From Bradyrhizobium sp. WD16 (GTDB lineage Bacteria > Pseudomonadota > Alphaproteobacteria > Rhizobiales > Xanthobacteraceae): 64,000 bases of DNA. The position numbers and the translations under genes are program-made. Below, one piece after another: positions 26,728-34,021 of this stretch. Every line of letters starts with the position of its first letter. Position 1 is the first letter of the stretch. Below the pieces are notes generated by a model. It did no database searches. It worked only from the letters and a program-made list of their open reading frames with translations, and had not been told where the DNA came from. The stretch lies in contig NZ_CP028908.1 of NCBI RefSeq assembly GCF_024181725.1, forward strand, positions 62,001 through 126,000. Reading direction: 5' to 3'.

Positions 26728-26753
26728 TCGAGATTGTGTGGAGATTTGGCGGA
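26728..26753. promoter_or_regulatory. Putative response-regulator operator (copy 1)
   Basis: The core TGTGTGGAGATTTGGCGGA is nearly the same as one at 29563-29588; 23 of 26 aligned positions agree. It lies between the divergent RND operon (start 26648) and cytochrome b561 gene (start 26962). The reverse strand holds TCTCCACACAATC, partly like the BaeR box core TCTCCAT. Confidence 0.45.
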
Positions 26754-26961
26754 CGCACCTCCCGATGATTGAAACGGGAGTGGTTCGAACCGGTCGTGGT
26801 CCTTGAAACGTTGCCGCCCCATGCCGCGGCGCGCGCAGATTTCATCATCGGTCGCGGGATACGCTGCCCAACAATCGACACTAAGGAACCACACAGCTGC
26901 GGATTGGTGGGATGCGTGTTGTTCGATGGCATTTCGCCCGTCCAAGCAGGGAATGCAAAGC

Positions 26962-27519
26962 ATGATCCACGACGTTCAACCAACGATCGATAGATATCCG
27001 GCAACGCTGCGGATCCTGCATTGTGTGCGGGCCGTGTTGATCATCGGCCTGATCGCCGCTGGCTGGACCATGACCGTGCTGAACGACGCCGTTGCGTCGA
27101 AATACGACTTTCTCTATCCTTGGCACAAATCCTTCGGCGTGCTGGTGTTCCTGATCGTCCTTGCGCAGCTTGCGATCCGCGGGCTGTCGCGCTTGCCCGG
27201 ACCGGCGCCGCTCCCTGCCCACGAGAAGATGCTGTCGCAGGCCGTGCACGTCACGATGTATGCGCTGCTGCTGATCGTCCCGCTCATGGGCTATGCGATG
27301 TCCAGTTCCTACACCCATAGCGACGGGGTATTTTTCTTCGGCATTCACGTTCCTGAGCTTCTGCCGAAGAACGACGACCGGTTCAGAGTGTTCCAGTTGC
27401 TGCACAAGACGCTCGCCTACAGCCTGCTGGCGCTGATCGCATTGCATGTCATCGGCGCGTTGAAGCACCGTTTTTTCGACAAGGACCGGCGCACCGACGT
27501 TCTGCCGCGCATGATGTGA
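26962..27519 (+). CDS. Cytochrome b561 family protein
   Basis: A 185-aa di-heme inner-membrane protein with four helices, in the YodB/CybB group, thought to shuttle electrons from quinol to superoxide or other acceptors. Heme-ligand His candidates are in YPWHKSFGVL (helix 2) and in the pair LLHKTLAY...ALHVIGALKH (helix 4). ATG 26962 was chosen over upstream starts because AGGGAATG precedes it and the length matches the family. It is divergent from the RND operon and shares its upstream region. Confidence 0.88.
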   Translation: MIHDVQPTIDRYPATLRILHCVRAVLIIGLIAAGWTMTVLNDAVASKYDFLYPWHKSFGVLVFLIVLAQLAIRGLSRLPGPAPLPAHEKMLSQAVHVTMYALLLIVPLMGYAMSSSYTHSDGVFFFGIHVPELLPKNDDRFRVFQLLHKTLAYSLLALIALHVIGALKHRFFDKDRRTDVLPRMM

Positions 27520-27573
27520 ATCGGGTGCCGTCCCCGCGCCGACGGCCGGGGACGGGCGCTTCAAAGCTCACAG

Positions 27574-27669
27574 GAGATGCGCCACATCGCCGCAATGCTC
27601 GAGGCCGGCGATCCTGCTGCGGCCCGGCAGGCGGCGAAAGCGCATGTCGGACAGGCGCGCAGCGGCCTA
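27574..27669 (+). pseudogene. GntR-family FCD-domain regulator, C-terminal remnant
   Basis: The frame reads EMRHIAAMLEAGDPAAARQA then AKAHVGQARSGL, matching the last helix of FCD-type GntR regulators (H-x-x-I-x-x-A-I/L-x-x-GD-x-x-AA). It begins without a domain before it and runs straight into an A module at 27667. Only the tail survives. Confidence 0.55.
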
Positions 27670-27995
27670 GTGTGGCGTCTCGCAATTGCCTATGCCCTTT
27701 GCGGCAAGCCCCTGTAGGCAATTGCGAGACATAAGCCACACTAGTGTGGTGGATCTGACGCTCGTTTCAGTATTGCAGCGAGTTCTTCGAACGAGCGTCA
27801 GATCCAAAACCACACTAGAATCATAATGATGCTAGTGTCCCCTTGTTTCCAACGTTCGTATGAGCGCCTGCTGCAATGGGATACGAACGTTGGAAACAGG
27901 ACACTAGCACTTTGATTTTGCTAGTGTCCTGATGTCTCCGAATGACCGTGCGAGGGTGAGGCAAACGAAGCGGTAATTCGGAGACAGGACACTAG
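27667..27995 (+). repeat. CTAG mosaic array 5: A-B-linker-E-linker-D
   Basis: A (27667-27744), B (27741-27818), linker AATCATAATGATG (27819-27831), E (27832-27907), linker CACTTTGATTTTG (27908-27920), D (27921-27995). Neighbours share one CTAG. The B-linker-E stretch is the mirror of that in array 4. Confidence 0.93.
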
Positions 27996-28105
27996 AGAGA
28001 TCGCAGCCCAATTGCAGGCACACCGAACGCCCGTCGACCTCGTCGGAAGCCGCGTCCCGGCGATCGATGGCGCTTTCGATCCGCGACGGCTCGGCGCCGA
28101 CCGCT

Positions 28106-28603
28106 CTACCAGTCGTCGAAATCGTGCCCATTGTCGTCGTGCAGCATCGCACCGTAGATGCTTTCTTCCGAACCCGGGATATCGATCGCGTCGAGGTGTT
28201 TCCGGTAAAATGCTATGGGCCCTACGCCGCCGATGATCGCATAGGCATATTCCGCTTCCCGCATGCCCCGCAGGGTGGCGAAGAGGAGCGCCTCGCCGAT
28301 GCCCTGGCCGCGAGCAGCCTTCGCCACTCCCGTAGGACCGAAGAAGCCGCGCATCGAGCAGTCCGCGCAGGCGAAGCCCAGCAACTCGTTCTTCCGCGCT
28401 GCGATCCAGATCATCACCGGGGAGCGCGTGAAAGCGCGTGTGGCTTCGCTCACCCAGGGGCTGTCGAAATGCTTTTCGATCCAGGGAAGCACGACATGCG
28501 CCTCCGCCGCCATTGCGCGACGAACCGTAATCCCGTGGGACGCGATCTTCTCCTCCGTGCGAACGTCGGGAAGATCATAGAGACGGACGAGGAGGTCACT
28601 CAT
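28106..28603 (-). CDS. GNAT family N-acetyltransferase
   Basis: A 165-aa acetyltransferase. The start at 28603 follows CCAGGAGAGCC; an upstream ATG adds 34 residues rich in Arg/His with no family match. The acetyl-CoA loop is AKAARGQGIGEALL (R/Q-x-x-G-x-G/A motif) at about residues 110-123, after the strand LLGFACADCSMRGFF. The C-terminal YRKHLDAIDIPGSE fits the GNAT strand 6-7 region. Substrate unknown. Confidence 0.82.
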   Translation of the reverse strand: MSDLLVRLYDLPDVRTEEKIASHGITVRRAMAAEAHVVLPWIEKHFDSPWVSEATRAFTRSPVMIWIAARKNELLGFACADCSMRGFFGPTGVAKAARGQGIGEALLFATLRGMREAEYAYAIIGGVGPIAFYRKHLDAIDIPGSEESIYGAMLHDDNGHDFDDW

Positions 28604-28744
28604 GGACTGGCTCTCCTGGAGCAATGACGAGATCGGTTGCACGCCGATGCTACCGATGTGTCGATCATCACCGACATGTCGCCGGCGCCGACCGGAGATC
28701 TTCATGTGGGTCAGCGCGGAAAGACTGCTGCGCGACGCCGAGTT

Positions 28745-28888
28745 CTAGTGTGACGTCTCCGAATGACCGTGCGAGCATGAGGCAAATGGAGCGGTAATTC
28801 GGAGACAGGACACTAGTGTCCCTTTGTTTCCAACGTTCGTAGAAGCGCCTGCTGCAAAGGAATACGAACGTTGGAAACGGGACACTAG
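28745..28888 (+). repeat. CTAG mosaic array 6: D-E
   Basis: D (28745-28816) and E (28813-28888) share a CTAG and have no linker. In E the top of the stem has changed on both sides (CGTAGAAG...AAGGAATACG). Its last CTAG provides the stop of the SH3b gene. Confidence 0.9.
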
Positions 28889-29385
28889 TCGTTGTCCGGC
28901 GAAGGCTCGCTTTCGGGAGCGGCGTGGTCATCGTCCCAATTGTCGCGCCAGCCGGGTGGATCGCCGTCGTCCCCCCAGTGATATCCATCCCAGTGGTCGA
29001 TTTCCCCGTAGAAGCCATAGTCACGATAGTTGTCGTGCCAGTAACTGACGACGTTGAACGTCACGATCGGGATCTCCGACTGCGCCGCATAGGCAGGAAC
29101 ATACACCCGGCGCGCCTCGTGAACGAACTGAACGTGCGCCCCCGACACCCAGCCACGAACCCCGGATGCGCTCACGTCGCACCATCTATAATTTGCCAGA
29201 CAGCCGTAAATCGTCAGAGACGATCCGGCCGCCAACCTCCGGACTGCCGGAAACCGAATACTTGGCCCGGAGCGGATGTTGAGATTCACGACGGAATATC
29301 CCTCGTGAGTTCCAGCGTGGCCCTCGCCGGCAAAGGCGACGAGGAGAGCCAAGGCGATTGCACAAATAGCGCGATGATTTTTCAT
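28885..29385 (-). CDS. Secreted SH3b-domain protein
   Basis: A 166-aa exported protein. The start at 29385 gives a signal peptide (residues 1-24, ending GEGHA); a longer frame upstream reaches 29517 but buries it. Residues 30-82 form a bacterial SH3 domain (VNLNIRSGPSIRFPAVRRL, GSSLTIYGC, GVRGWVSGAHVQF), a fold that binds cell-wall peptides. The second half is rich in Tyr, Trp, Asp and Gly (WHDNYRDYGFYGEIDHWDGY) and ends in an acidic tail. It may act in the periplasm on peptidoglycan. The TAG stop is in the terminal CTAG of an E module. Confidence 0.82.
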   Translation of the reverse strand: MKNHRAICAIALALLVAFAGEGHAGTHEGYSVVNLNIRSGPSIRFPAVRRLAAGSSLTIYGCLANYRWCDVSASGVRGWVSGAHVQFVHEARRVYVPAYAAQSEIPIVTFNVVSYWHDNYRDYGFYGEIDHWDGYHWGDDGDPPGWRDNWDDDHAAPESEPSPDND

Positions 29386-29562
29386 AGTTATCCAACTGAA
29401 GGGCATCGAACTGACGCGCCGGGTGGGGTTGCGGCCGGCACCACGCCTCGCCCCCTGCATTTGCCCCGCAAATGTCGGCGCCGCGTCGAGACTGCATGAA
29501 GATTTCGCCGAGAGCATCTATGCCGGTTCGCCGCCTCATCGTCGGCGACGATCAATCGACCA

Positions 29563-29588
29563 TCGAGAATGTATGGAGATTTGGTGGA
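29563..29588. promoter_or_regulatory. Putative response-regulator operator (copy 2)
   Basis: TGTATGGAGATTTGGTGGA, almost the same as at 26728-26753, lies 77 bp before the response regulator. The complement contains TCTCCATACATTC, close to the BaeR-box core. This suggests autoregulation of the two-component system. Confidence 0.45.
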
Positions 29589-29665
29589 GAAGGGCCATAT
29601 TAGGTCGACGGGAAGCGCTCGCCCGTGCCAAGAGACCGCATCCGATGGATTTTTGAAGTGTTCCG

Positions 29666-30352
29666 ATGAACGCCCTCGTTCTCATTGCCGAAGATGAACC
29701 GCAAATCAGCGAAATCCTCGACGCTTATCTGACGCGCGAGGGCTTCCGCACGGTCTGCGCCGGCGACGGTCGAACCGCACTCGACCTGCATCTCGCGCTG
29801 AAACCGGATCTCATCCTTCTCGACGTCACGATGCCGCGCCTCGATGGTTGGGACGTGTTGGCCGAAGTCCGCCGCCGTGGCGATACGGCGGTCATCATGA
29901 TCACCGCTCTTGACCAGGATATTGACCGCCTGCAGGGACTACGCATCGGGGCCGATGACTATGTCGTCAAGCCGTTCAATCCTGTCGAGGTGGTCGCCCG
30001 CACCAAGGCGGTGCTGCGGCGGGTTGGTCAGTCAGGCGCTGGCGGCGTGCTTCGTGTCAACGGCGTCACAATCGATCTCGACAGTCACCTTGTAAACACC
30101 GTGGTGGATGGAACGGCGCAGCCGCTGCCGCTCACGCTCACCGAATTCCGCCTGTTGGCTCATATGGCGCGAACACCGACCAAGGCCTTCACGCGAAGCG
30201 AACTCGTCGACGCCTGCCTTCCCGGCAGCGACGCCCTCGAGCGGACGGTGGACAGCCATATCAGCAATCTTCGCAAAAAACTGGGCGAGGCCGGCGCGCC
30301 CGGCATGCTATCCGGTGTCCGCGGCATCGGCTATCGATTGGCCGCGATATGA
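29666..30352 (+). CDS. OmpR-family response regulator (AdeR/BaeR-like)
   Basis: A 228-aa transcription factor. The receiver domain has acidic pair ED (residues 9-10), phospho-acceptor Asp53 in LLDVTMPRLDGW, Thr in MITALDQDIDRL and Lys in VVKPFNPVEVVAR. The C-terminal winged helix (Trans_reg_C, residues about 130-225) ends RKKLGEAGAPG... GVRGIGYRLA. The receiver closely follows AdeR/BaeR, regulators of RND efflux pumps. Its last four bases overlap the kinase start (ATGA). Copy 2 of the shared motif lies upstream and copy 1 near the RND operon. Confidence 0.93.
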   Translation: MNALVLIAEDEPQISEILDAYLTREGFRTVCAGDGRTALDLHLALKPDLILLDVTMPRLDGWDVLAEVRRRGDTAVIMITALDQDIDRLQGLRIGADDYVVKPFNPVEVVARTKAVLRRVGQSGAGGVLRVNGVTIDLDSHLVNTVVDGTAQPLPLTLTEFRLLAHMARTPTKAFTRSELVDACLPGSDALERTVDSHISNLRKKLGEAGAPGMLSGVRGIGYRLAAI

Positions 30353-31449
30353 AGCGGCATCGCCTGAGCAGGCAGATCATGGTCTCGATGAGCGTCGTGG
30401 CGACCATCGCGATGCTGATCGTCTTCGTCGGCTCGTTCATTTTCTACGGAATATACCTTAGCTATTTTCCCCCGCCTCCCGGATCGCCTTCGCTTCTTCC
30501 GGAGGCGCCCGACCTGATGCTGATCGCATTCTTCCTTCTTATCGGATTGGCTCTTGCCATCATGGTCGCGCTTCGGCTGGCGAAGCGGATTCTGGCTCCG
30601 CTGAATTCCCTGGCGGAAACTGCACGCAAGATAGCTGCGGGCGACCTGTCGGCGCGTGCGTCTCCCGGCGACCGCTCGCTCGGCGAGACCGCCCAGCTGG
30701 TGGACGATTTCAATGCGATGGCGCAGAGGCTCCAGGATATCGCCGAAGACATGATTGCATGGAACGCAACGATCGCGCACGAGCTCAGGACCCCCCTGAC
30801 CGTCTTGAAGGGGCGCCTTCAAGGTATCGCCGACGGTATTTTCGCTCCCGACGAGGCATTGATCCGCAATCTCCTGCTGCATGTCGACGGGCTCTCGCGG
30901 CTCGTCGGCGACTTGCGGACCGTCACGCTGGCCGACGGCGGTCACCTGGACCTCAGGATAGAGACGATTGAACTCGCCGCAGAAATCCGTAGCGTCGCCG
31001 ACCTGCTGGAGCCGTCACTCGTGAAAGCCGGCTTTTCGCTCGACGTCACGCTGATCGATCTGGTCGTTCGCGGCGATGGCGTTCGTATTCGCCAGGCGCT
31101 GCTCGCCCTTCTCGACAACGCACAGCGTTATGCTCGACCCGGCTCCATCGAACTCTCGACTCTGAAATCGGGCAACTCGGCAATCATCCGGGTCGAGGAT
31201 GAGGGGCCCGGGTTGTCGCCGGAATTCGCCAAGCGCGCCTTCAAGCCGTTCGCGCGGAGCGAACCATCGCGCGCCCACCGCCTCGGCGGATCGGGCCTGG
31301 GACTATCCGTCGTTCGCGCAATTGCCGAGGCGCATGGCGGACACGCCGCGTACCGAAGATCCTCGCGCGGGGGCGCCGTCTTCGAGATCACACTTCCGCT
31401 TGAAGGCTGTGAGCCCGATATCGCGCCCGATGCGTCGATTCAATCCTAG
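30349..31449 (+). CDS. Sensor histidine kinase (AdeS/BaeS-like)
   Basis: A 366-aa inner-membrane kinase, translationally coupled to the regulator. Two membrane helices (residues about 10-35 and 58-80) flank a very short periplasmic loop (PPPPGSPSLLPEAPD), then HAMP and the H-box WNATIAHELRTPLTVLKG with the phosphorylated His. The N-box is LLALLDNAQRYARPGS, G1 VEDEGPGLSP and G2 GGSGLGLSVV. The short loop suggests sensing within the membrane. The protein ends SIQS with TAG from repeat module B. Confidence 0.93.
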   Translation: MKRHRLSRQIMVSMSVVATIAMLIVFVGSFIFYGIYLSYFPPPPGSPSLLPEAPDLMLIAFFLLIGLALAIMVALRLAKRILAPLNSLAETARKIAAGDLSARASPGDRSLGETAQLVDDFNAMAQRLQDIAEDMIAWNATIAHELRTPLTVLKGRLQGIADGIFAPDEALIRNLLLHVDGLSRLVGDLRTVTLADGGHLDLRIETIELAAEIRSVADLLEPSLVKAGFSLDVTLIDLVVRGDGVRIRQALLALLDNAQRYARPGSIELSTLKSGNSAIIRVEDEGPGLSPEFAKRAFKPFARSEPSRAHRLGGSGLGLSVVRAIAEAHGGHAAYRRSSRGGAVFEITLPLEGCEPDIAPDASIQS

Positions 31450-31520
31450 TGCGGTGGATCTGACGCTCGTTCGAAGAATTCGCTCCAATGCCGAAACGAG
31501 CGTCGGATCCACCGCACTCG
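31446..31520 (+). repeat. Single B module
   Basis: Arms GGATCTGACGCTCGTT / AACGAGCGTCGGATCC with loop CGCTCCAATGCCG. The opening CTAG gives the kinase stop; the far end is CTCG in place of CTAG. Confidence 0.85.
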
Positions 31521-31631
31521 TCTAATCCCTCGGATCGCCCCGTTTCAATTCATGCGCGAGGCTGGGAAATTCGCCTGCAAGCTGCTGATTTCCAGGCGCG
31601 TTTCGTTAATGGAATTCCAGTCAAAAAATGC

Positions 31632-31637
31632 TATATT
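31632..31637 (+). promoter_or_regulatory. Possible -10 element for a leaderless antitoxin transcript
   Basis: TATATT lies six bases before ATG 31644, and no Shine-Dalgarno site is present, so transcription could start at the start codon. There is no clear -35. Read by eye only. Confidence 0.25.
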
Positions 31638-31643
31638 ATGCGC

Positions 31644-31886
31644 ATGGAAAAGCTGACCGCCCCCTCGACCGCTGAGCACATCCGGACTCTTGCCCGGACG
31701 TATCACGTCTCCTACTCCGAGGGTCCAAACGACCTCCTTGCTCACCACATGTCACGTCTGGCCGGGGATATGGTTGAACTCGATGAGATCGAGCGGCTAT
31801 TGATCGGCTTGCAGCGCGCAAACCGGATCACACGCGTGGAAATGATCCAACTTCAGGCCCGCTATCTACACGAAGCCAAGCTGTGA
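31644..31886 (+). CDS. Putative antitoxin of a Fic-type toxin-antitoxin pair
   Basis: An 80-aa helical protein (MEKLTAPSTAEHIRTLARTY ... LDEIERLLIGLQRANRITRV). Its TGA overlaps the GTG start of a Fic-like frame, so the two were translated together, the usual order for Fic antitoxins. ATG 31638 is an alternative start. The two central helices could dimerise, and the C-terminal LIGLQRANRIT would cover the toxin. I do not recognise a named antitoxin family. Confidence 0.55.
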   Translation: MEKLTAPSTAEHIRTLARTYHVSYSEGPNDLLAHHMSRLAGDMVELDEIERLLIGLQRANRITRVEMIQLQARYLHEAKL

Positions 31887-31984
31887 CATTTGATCCGTTC
31901 GGCGACTTCGAAACGCGCGGCTACCTACGTAATCTTGCCGAAGAGAAGGATCCCGCCATCATCAGAAGGCTGGAGCAGGTCAGT
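31883..31984 (+). pseudogene. Fic/DOC toxin, N-terminal fragment
   Basis: GTG 31883 opens MTFDPFGDFETRGYLRNLAE then EKDPAIIRRLEQ, the start of Fic-family cell-filamentation proteins. After about 33 codons the similarity ends where a minus-strand MltR-like gene begins (stop at 31980). The HPFxxGNGR active-site region is absent, so no AMP-transferase activity is possible. Confidence 0.6.
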
Positions 31985-32384
31985 CGAGCGGAGCGACGTG
32001 CTGAATGGTGCCGTCCTCTTGAATGCCGCGGCGCTGAAACTGCCACGCAGCGAAGAAGTCGAGGCACGTATTCCAATAAAGCGAGCGAGGGTCTGCCGTC
32101 GCCGCGTCGGGAAACATGTCGCTTCGGCGTTGAACCAAGCTGAGTTTTCTGCACATGGCAGCGACTTCCGGGTGCTTGAAGTCTATTTGATGCATGCTGT
32201 GGGCGAAAATATTTCGGACGCGGTTTACAATCCTAAGATCATCGCGAGAAGGCTTCTCGATAAGCCGGACGGCATAGGCGAGAGTTATTTTGGCCGATGC
32301 CGTGGCCAAAAAGCCGTTCTGAGCGCCGCCAAAAAAACGGCTCTCCTCGTCTTTGTCGATACGCATGCGCTCCCGGATGACCAT
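31980..32384 (-). CDS. MltR-like protein, short N-terminus (probable remnant)
   Basis: A 134-aa frame containing NGFLATASAKITLAYAVRL then DDLRIVNRVRNIFAHS, the core pattern of the mannitol-repressor (MltR)-like family. Full members have another 40 or so residues before this; here the sequence starts MVIRERMRIDKDEES and upstream stops block a longer frame. It abuts the Fic fragment at its 3' end and an IS1380 transposase on the other side, so it is probably a stranded piece. Confidence 0.5.
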   Translation of the reverse strand: MVIRERMRIDKDEESRFFGGAQNGFLATASAKITLAYAVRLIEKPSRDDLRIVNRVRNIFAHSMHQIDFKHPEVAAMCRKLSLVQRRSDMFPDAATADPRSLYWNTCLDFFAAWQFQRRGIQEDGTIQHVAPLD

Positions 32385-32555
32385 TTCTAGCCCGATCTAT
32401 TCACGACGACCAACGTCTGTAGGTCGTTTCGGCGCATTTCGGATTTCAAGCGCGCGCCGTCATTCGGATATTTCACCGTCATGACGAACCTTACCTTGGC
32501 GAACGCGCTGGAGGAAACGGGGGGGGTGGGATCGTTGGGGCTCACGCCCCGCCTT

Positions 32556-33899
32556 TTACGGGCCGCGAGGCATCAGCGCGGCGGGCAATCCGCGGAACAA
32601 ATCGGCTTCCGGACAACAGGCGGCGAAGGCGAGACGCACGCGACTGGCCGTCTCGACGACCCGGGCGGCGACCTTGATCAGCCGGAGCCGCAGCGTCGCG
32701 AACTCCGCTTTCGCCAGATCCCGGACCTTGGGAATGGCGTCGCGCACAGCGAGCATCAGCCAGTATGCCGTCGTGTGCAGCACGAGACGCACTTGATTGG
32801 CAATGGCGGAACGGCAGGACGTGCGATCGGACGCCAACTGCGTCTTGTGCAGCTTGATCAGGTTCTCGGCCTGTCCGCGCGCGCAATACAGGCTGTCGTA
32901 TAGCCACTCGGGCGAGCCGTATTCGAGATTGGTGACGACGAAGCGGATGTCGAGACCGAGCTTCGTCGCCTCGATGCGGGCGACGGCGCGCCGCTCGCGG
33001 TTCCATGATTTGGCCTTGTGGCGCGTCTGCGCATAATCGCGCACGACCGGCTTGTCGGATACGGCGCGTTCGGTGCGGACGGCGTCGGCGACCTCGTCCA
33101 CCTTCTTCGACAACGGCTTCGAGCCGGGAAGACCGAAGACGTAATCGACGCCATTGTCCTCGCACCACGCCATCGCCTCCGGTCGTGCGTAATGGCCGTC
33201 GCCGCGGAAGGTGATGCGGGTCCTGGTCCAGCACCGGCGAATGCGCCGGACGAGGCGGCGCAGATGAGCGCGCACCTCGACGCCGGACGGCGTCTTGCCG
33301 GGCCGCAGCACGACCGCGACGGGTCGGCTGCGTTCGGTGTCGTAGACATGGATCGGCAGGAAACAGCGCTCGTCATAATGGGCGTTGAACAGCGACAGTT
33401 GCTGATGGCCGTGCACGACATCGCAGGTGTCGTCGATGTCCAGAATGACCGACGCCGGCTCGCGTTCGTAGGAGGCCATCCATTGATCCACGAGCGCGTA
33501 GGTCAGCCGGATGGCGTCCTTCAGCGAAGGCGCGTTCTCCAGCCGCGACAGGGTCGGCTGCAAACACAGGTCCGCGCCGCTATCGGCAAGCCGCCCGCAC
33601 GCCAGCTTGAACGCGGGATCGGTGCGCAGGCAATCCAGATCGTCGGCGTCCTCGTAGCCGCAGGCGATCGCGAAGGTGCGGGCCCGGATCATGTCGGCGA
33701 GTGTATGCGTAATCCTGGAGGGGTTGCGCCGGTCCGGAAAAGCACGGGCAAGTCGATCGGCAATCCCCAGACGACGCTCGGCCATCGCCAGCAGCATGAC
33801 GCCGCCATCCGAGGTCAGGCGACCGCCGTCGAAATCGGCTGTGACTTTCTTGCGCGAGACGGCTGGAAACGAGAACGGCAGAATCGTAGTGTCGGTCAT
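32556..33899 (-). CDS. IS1380-family transposase
   Basis: A 447-aa DDE transposase. The start MTDTTILPFSFP at 33899 is the usual one; a longer frame begins at 33950. N-terminal features: FDGGRLTSDGGVMLLAMAERR. Catalytic segments: VILDIDDTCDVVHGHQQ (first Asp), FRGDGHYARPEAM (second Asp) and the C-terminal region with the Glu near ARGQAENLIKLHK. The gene is intact. I could not identify terminal inverted repeats by eye, so the element limits (roughly 32,500-33,990) are open. It separates the MltR remnant from the nuclease-like operon. Confidence 0.92.
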   Translation of the reverse strand: MTDTTILPFSFPAVSRKKVTADFDGGRLTSDGGVMLLAMAERRLGIADRLARAFPDRRNPSRITHTLADMIRARTFAIACGYEDADDLDCLRTDPAFKLACGRLADSGADLCLQPTLSRLENAPSLKDAIRLTYALVDQWMASYEREPASVILDIDDTCDVVHGHQQLSLFNAHYDERCFLPIHVYDTERSRPVAVVLRPGKTPSGVEVRAHLRRLVRRIRRCWTRTRITFRGDGHYARPEAMAWCEDNGVDYVFGLPGSKPLSKKVDEVADAVRTERAVSDKPVVRDYAQTRHKAKSWNRERRAVARIEATKLGLDIRFVVTNLEYGSPEWLYDSLYCARGQAENLIKLHKTQLASDRTSCRSAIANQVRLVLHTTAYWLMLAVRDAIPKVRDLAKAEFATLRLRLIKVAARVVETASRVRLAFAACCPEADLFRGLPAALMPRGP

Positions 33900-34021
33900 G
33901 GCGGGCGTGGCTGGCTCGATGCGTCGAAATGGATTGGCGTAAGCAACCAAATCCTACGCTGTATCAGGCCTCTACGCCACGCTCGCCAGCCTCAAAACAC
34001 TCGCCTCATGAATAAGAGCGG

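Noticed and set aside
31488-31643. Longer N-terminus for the antitoxin gene
   Set aside because: The upstream 52 codons read through repeat module B and a promoter-like region; the conserved-looking protein begins at 31638/31644.
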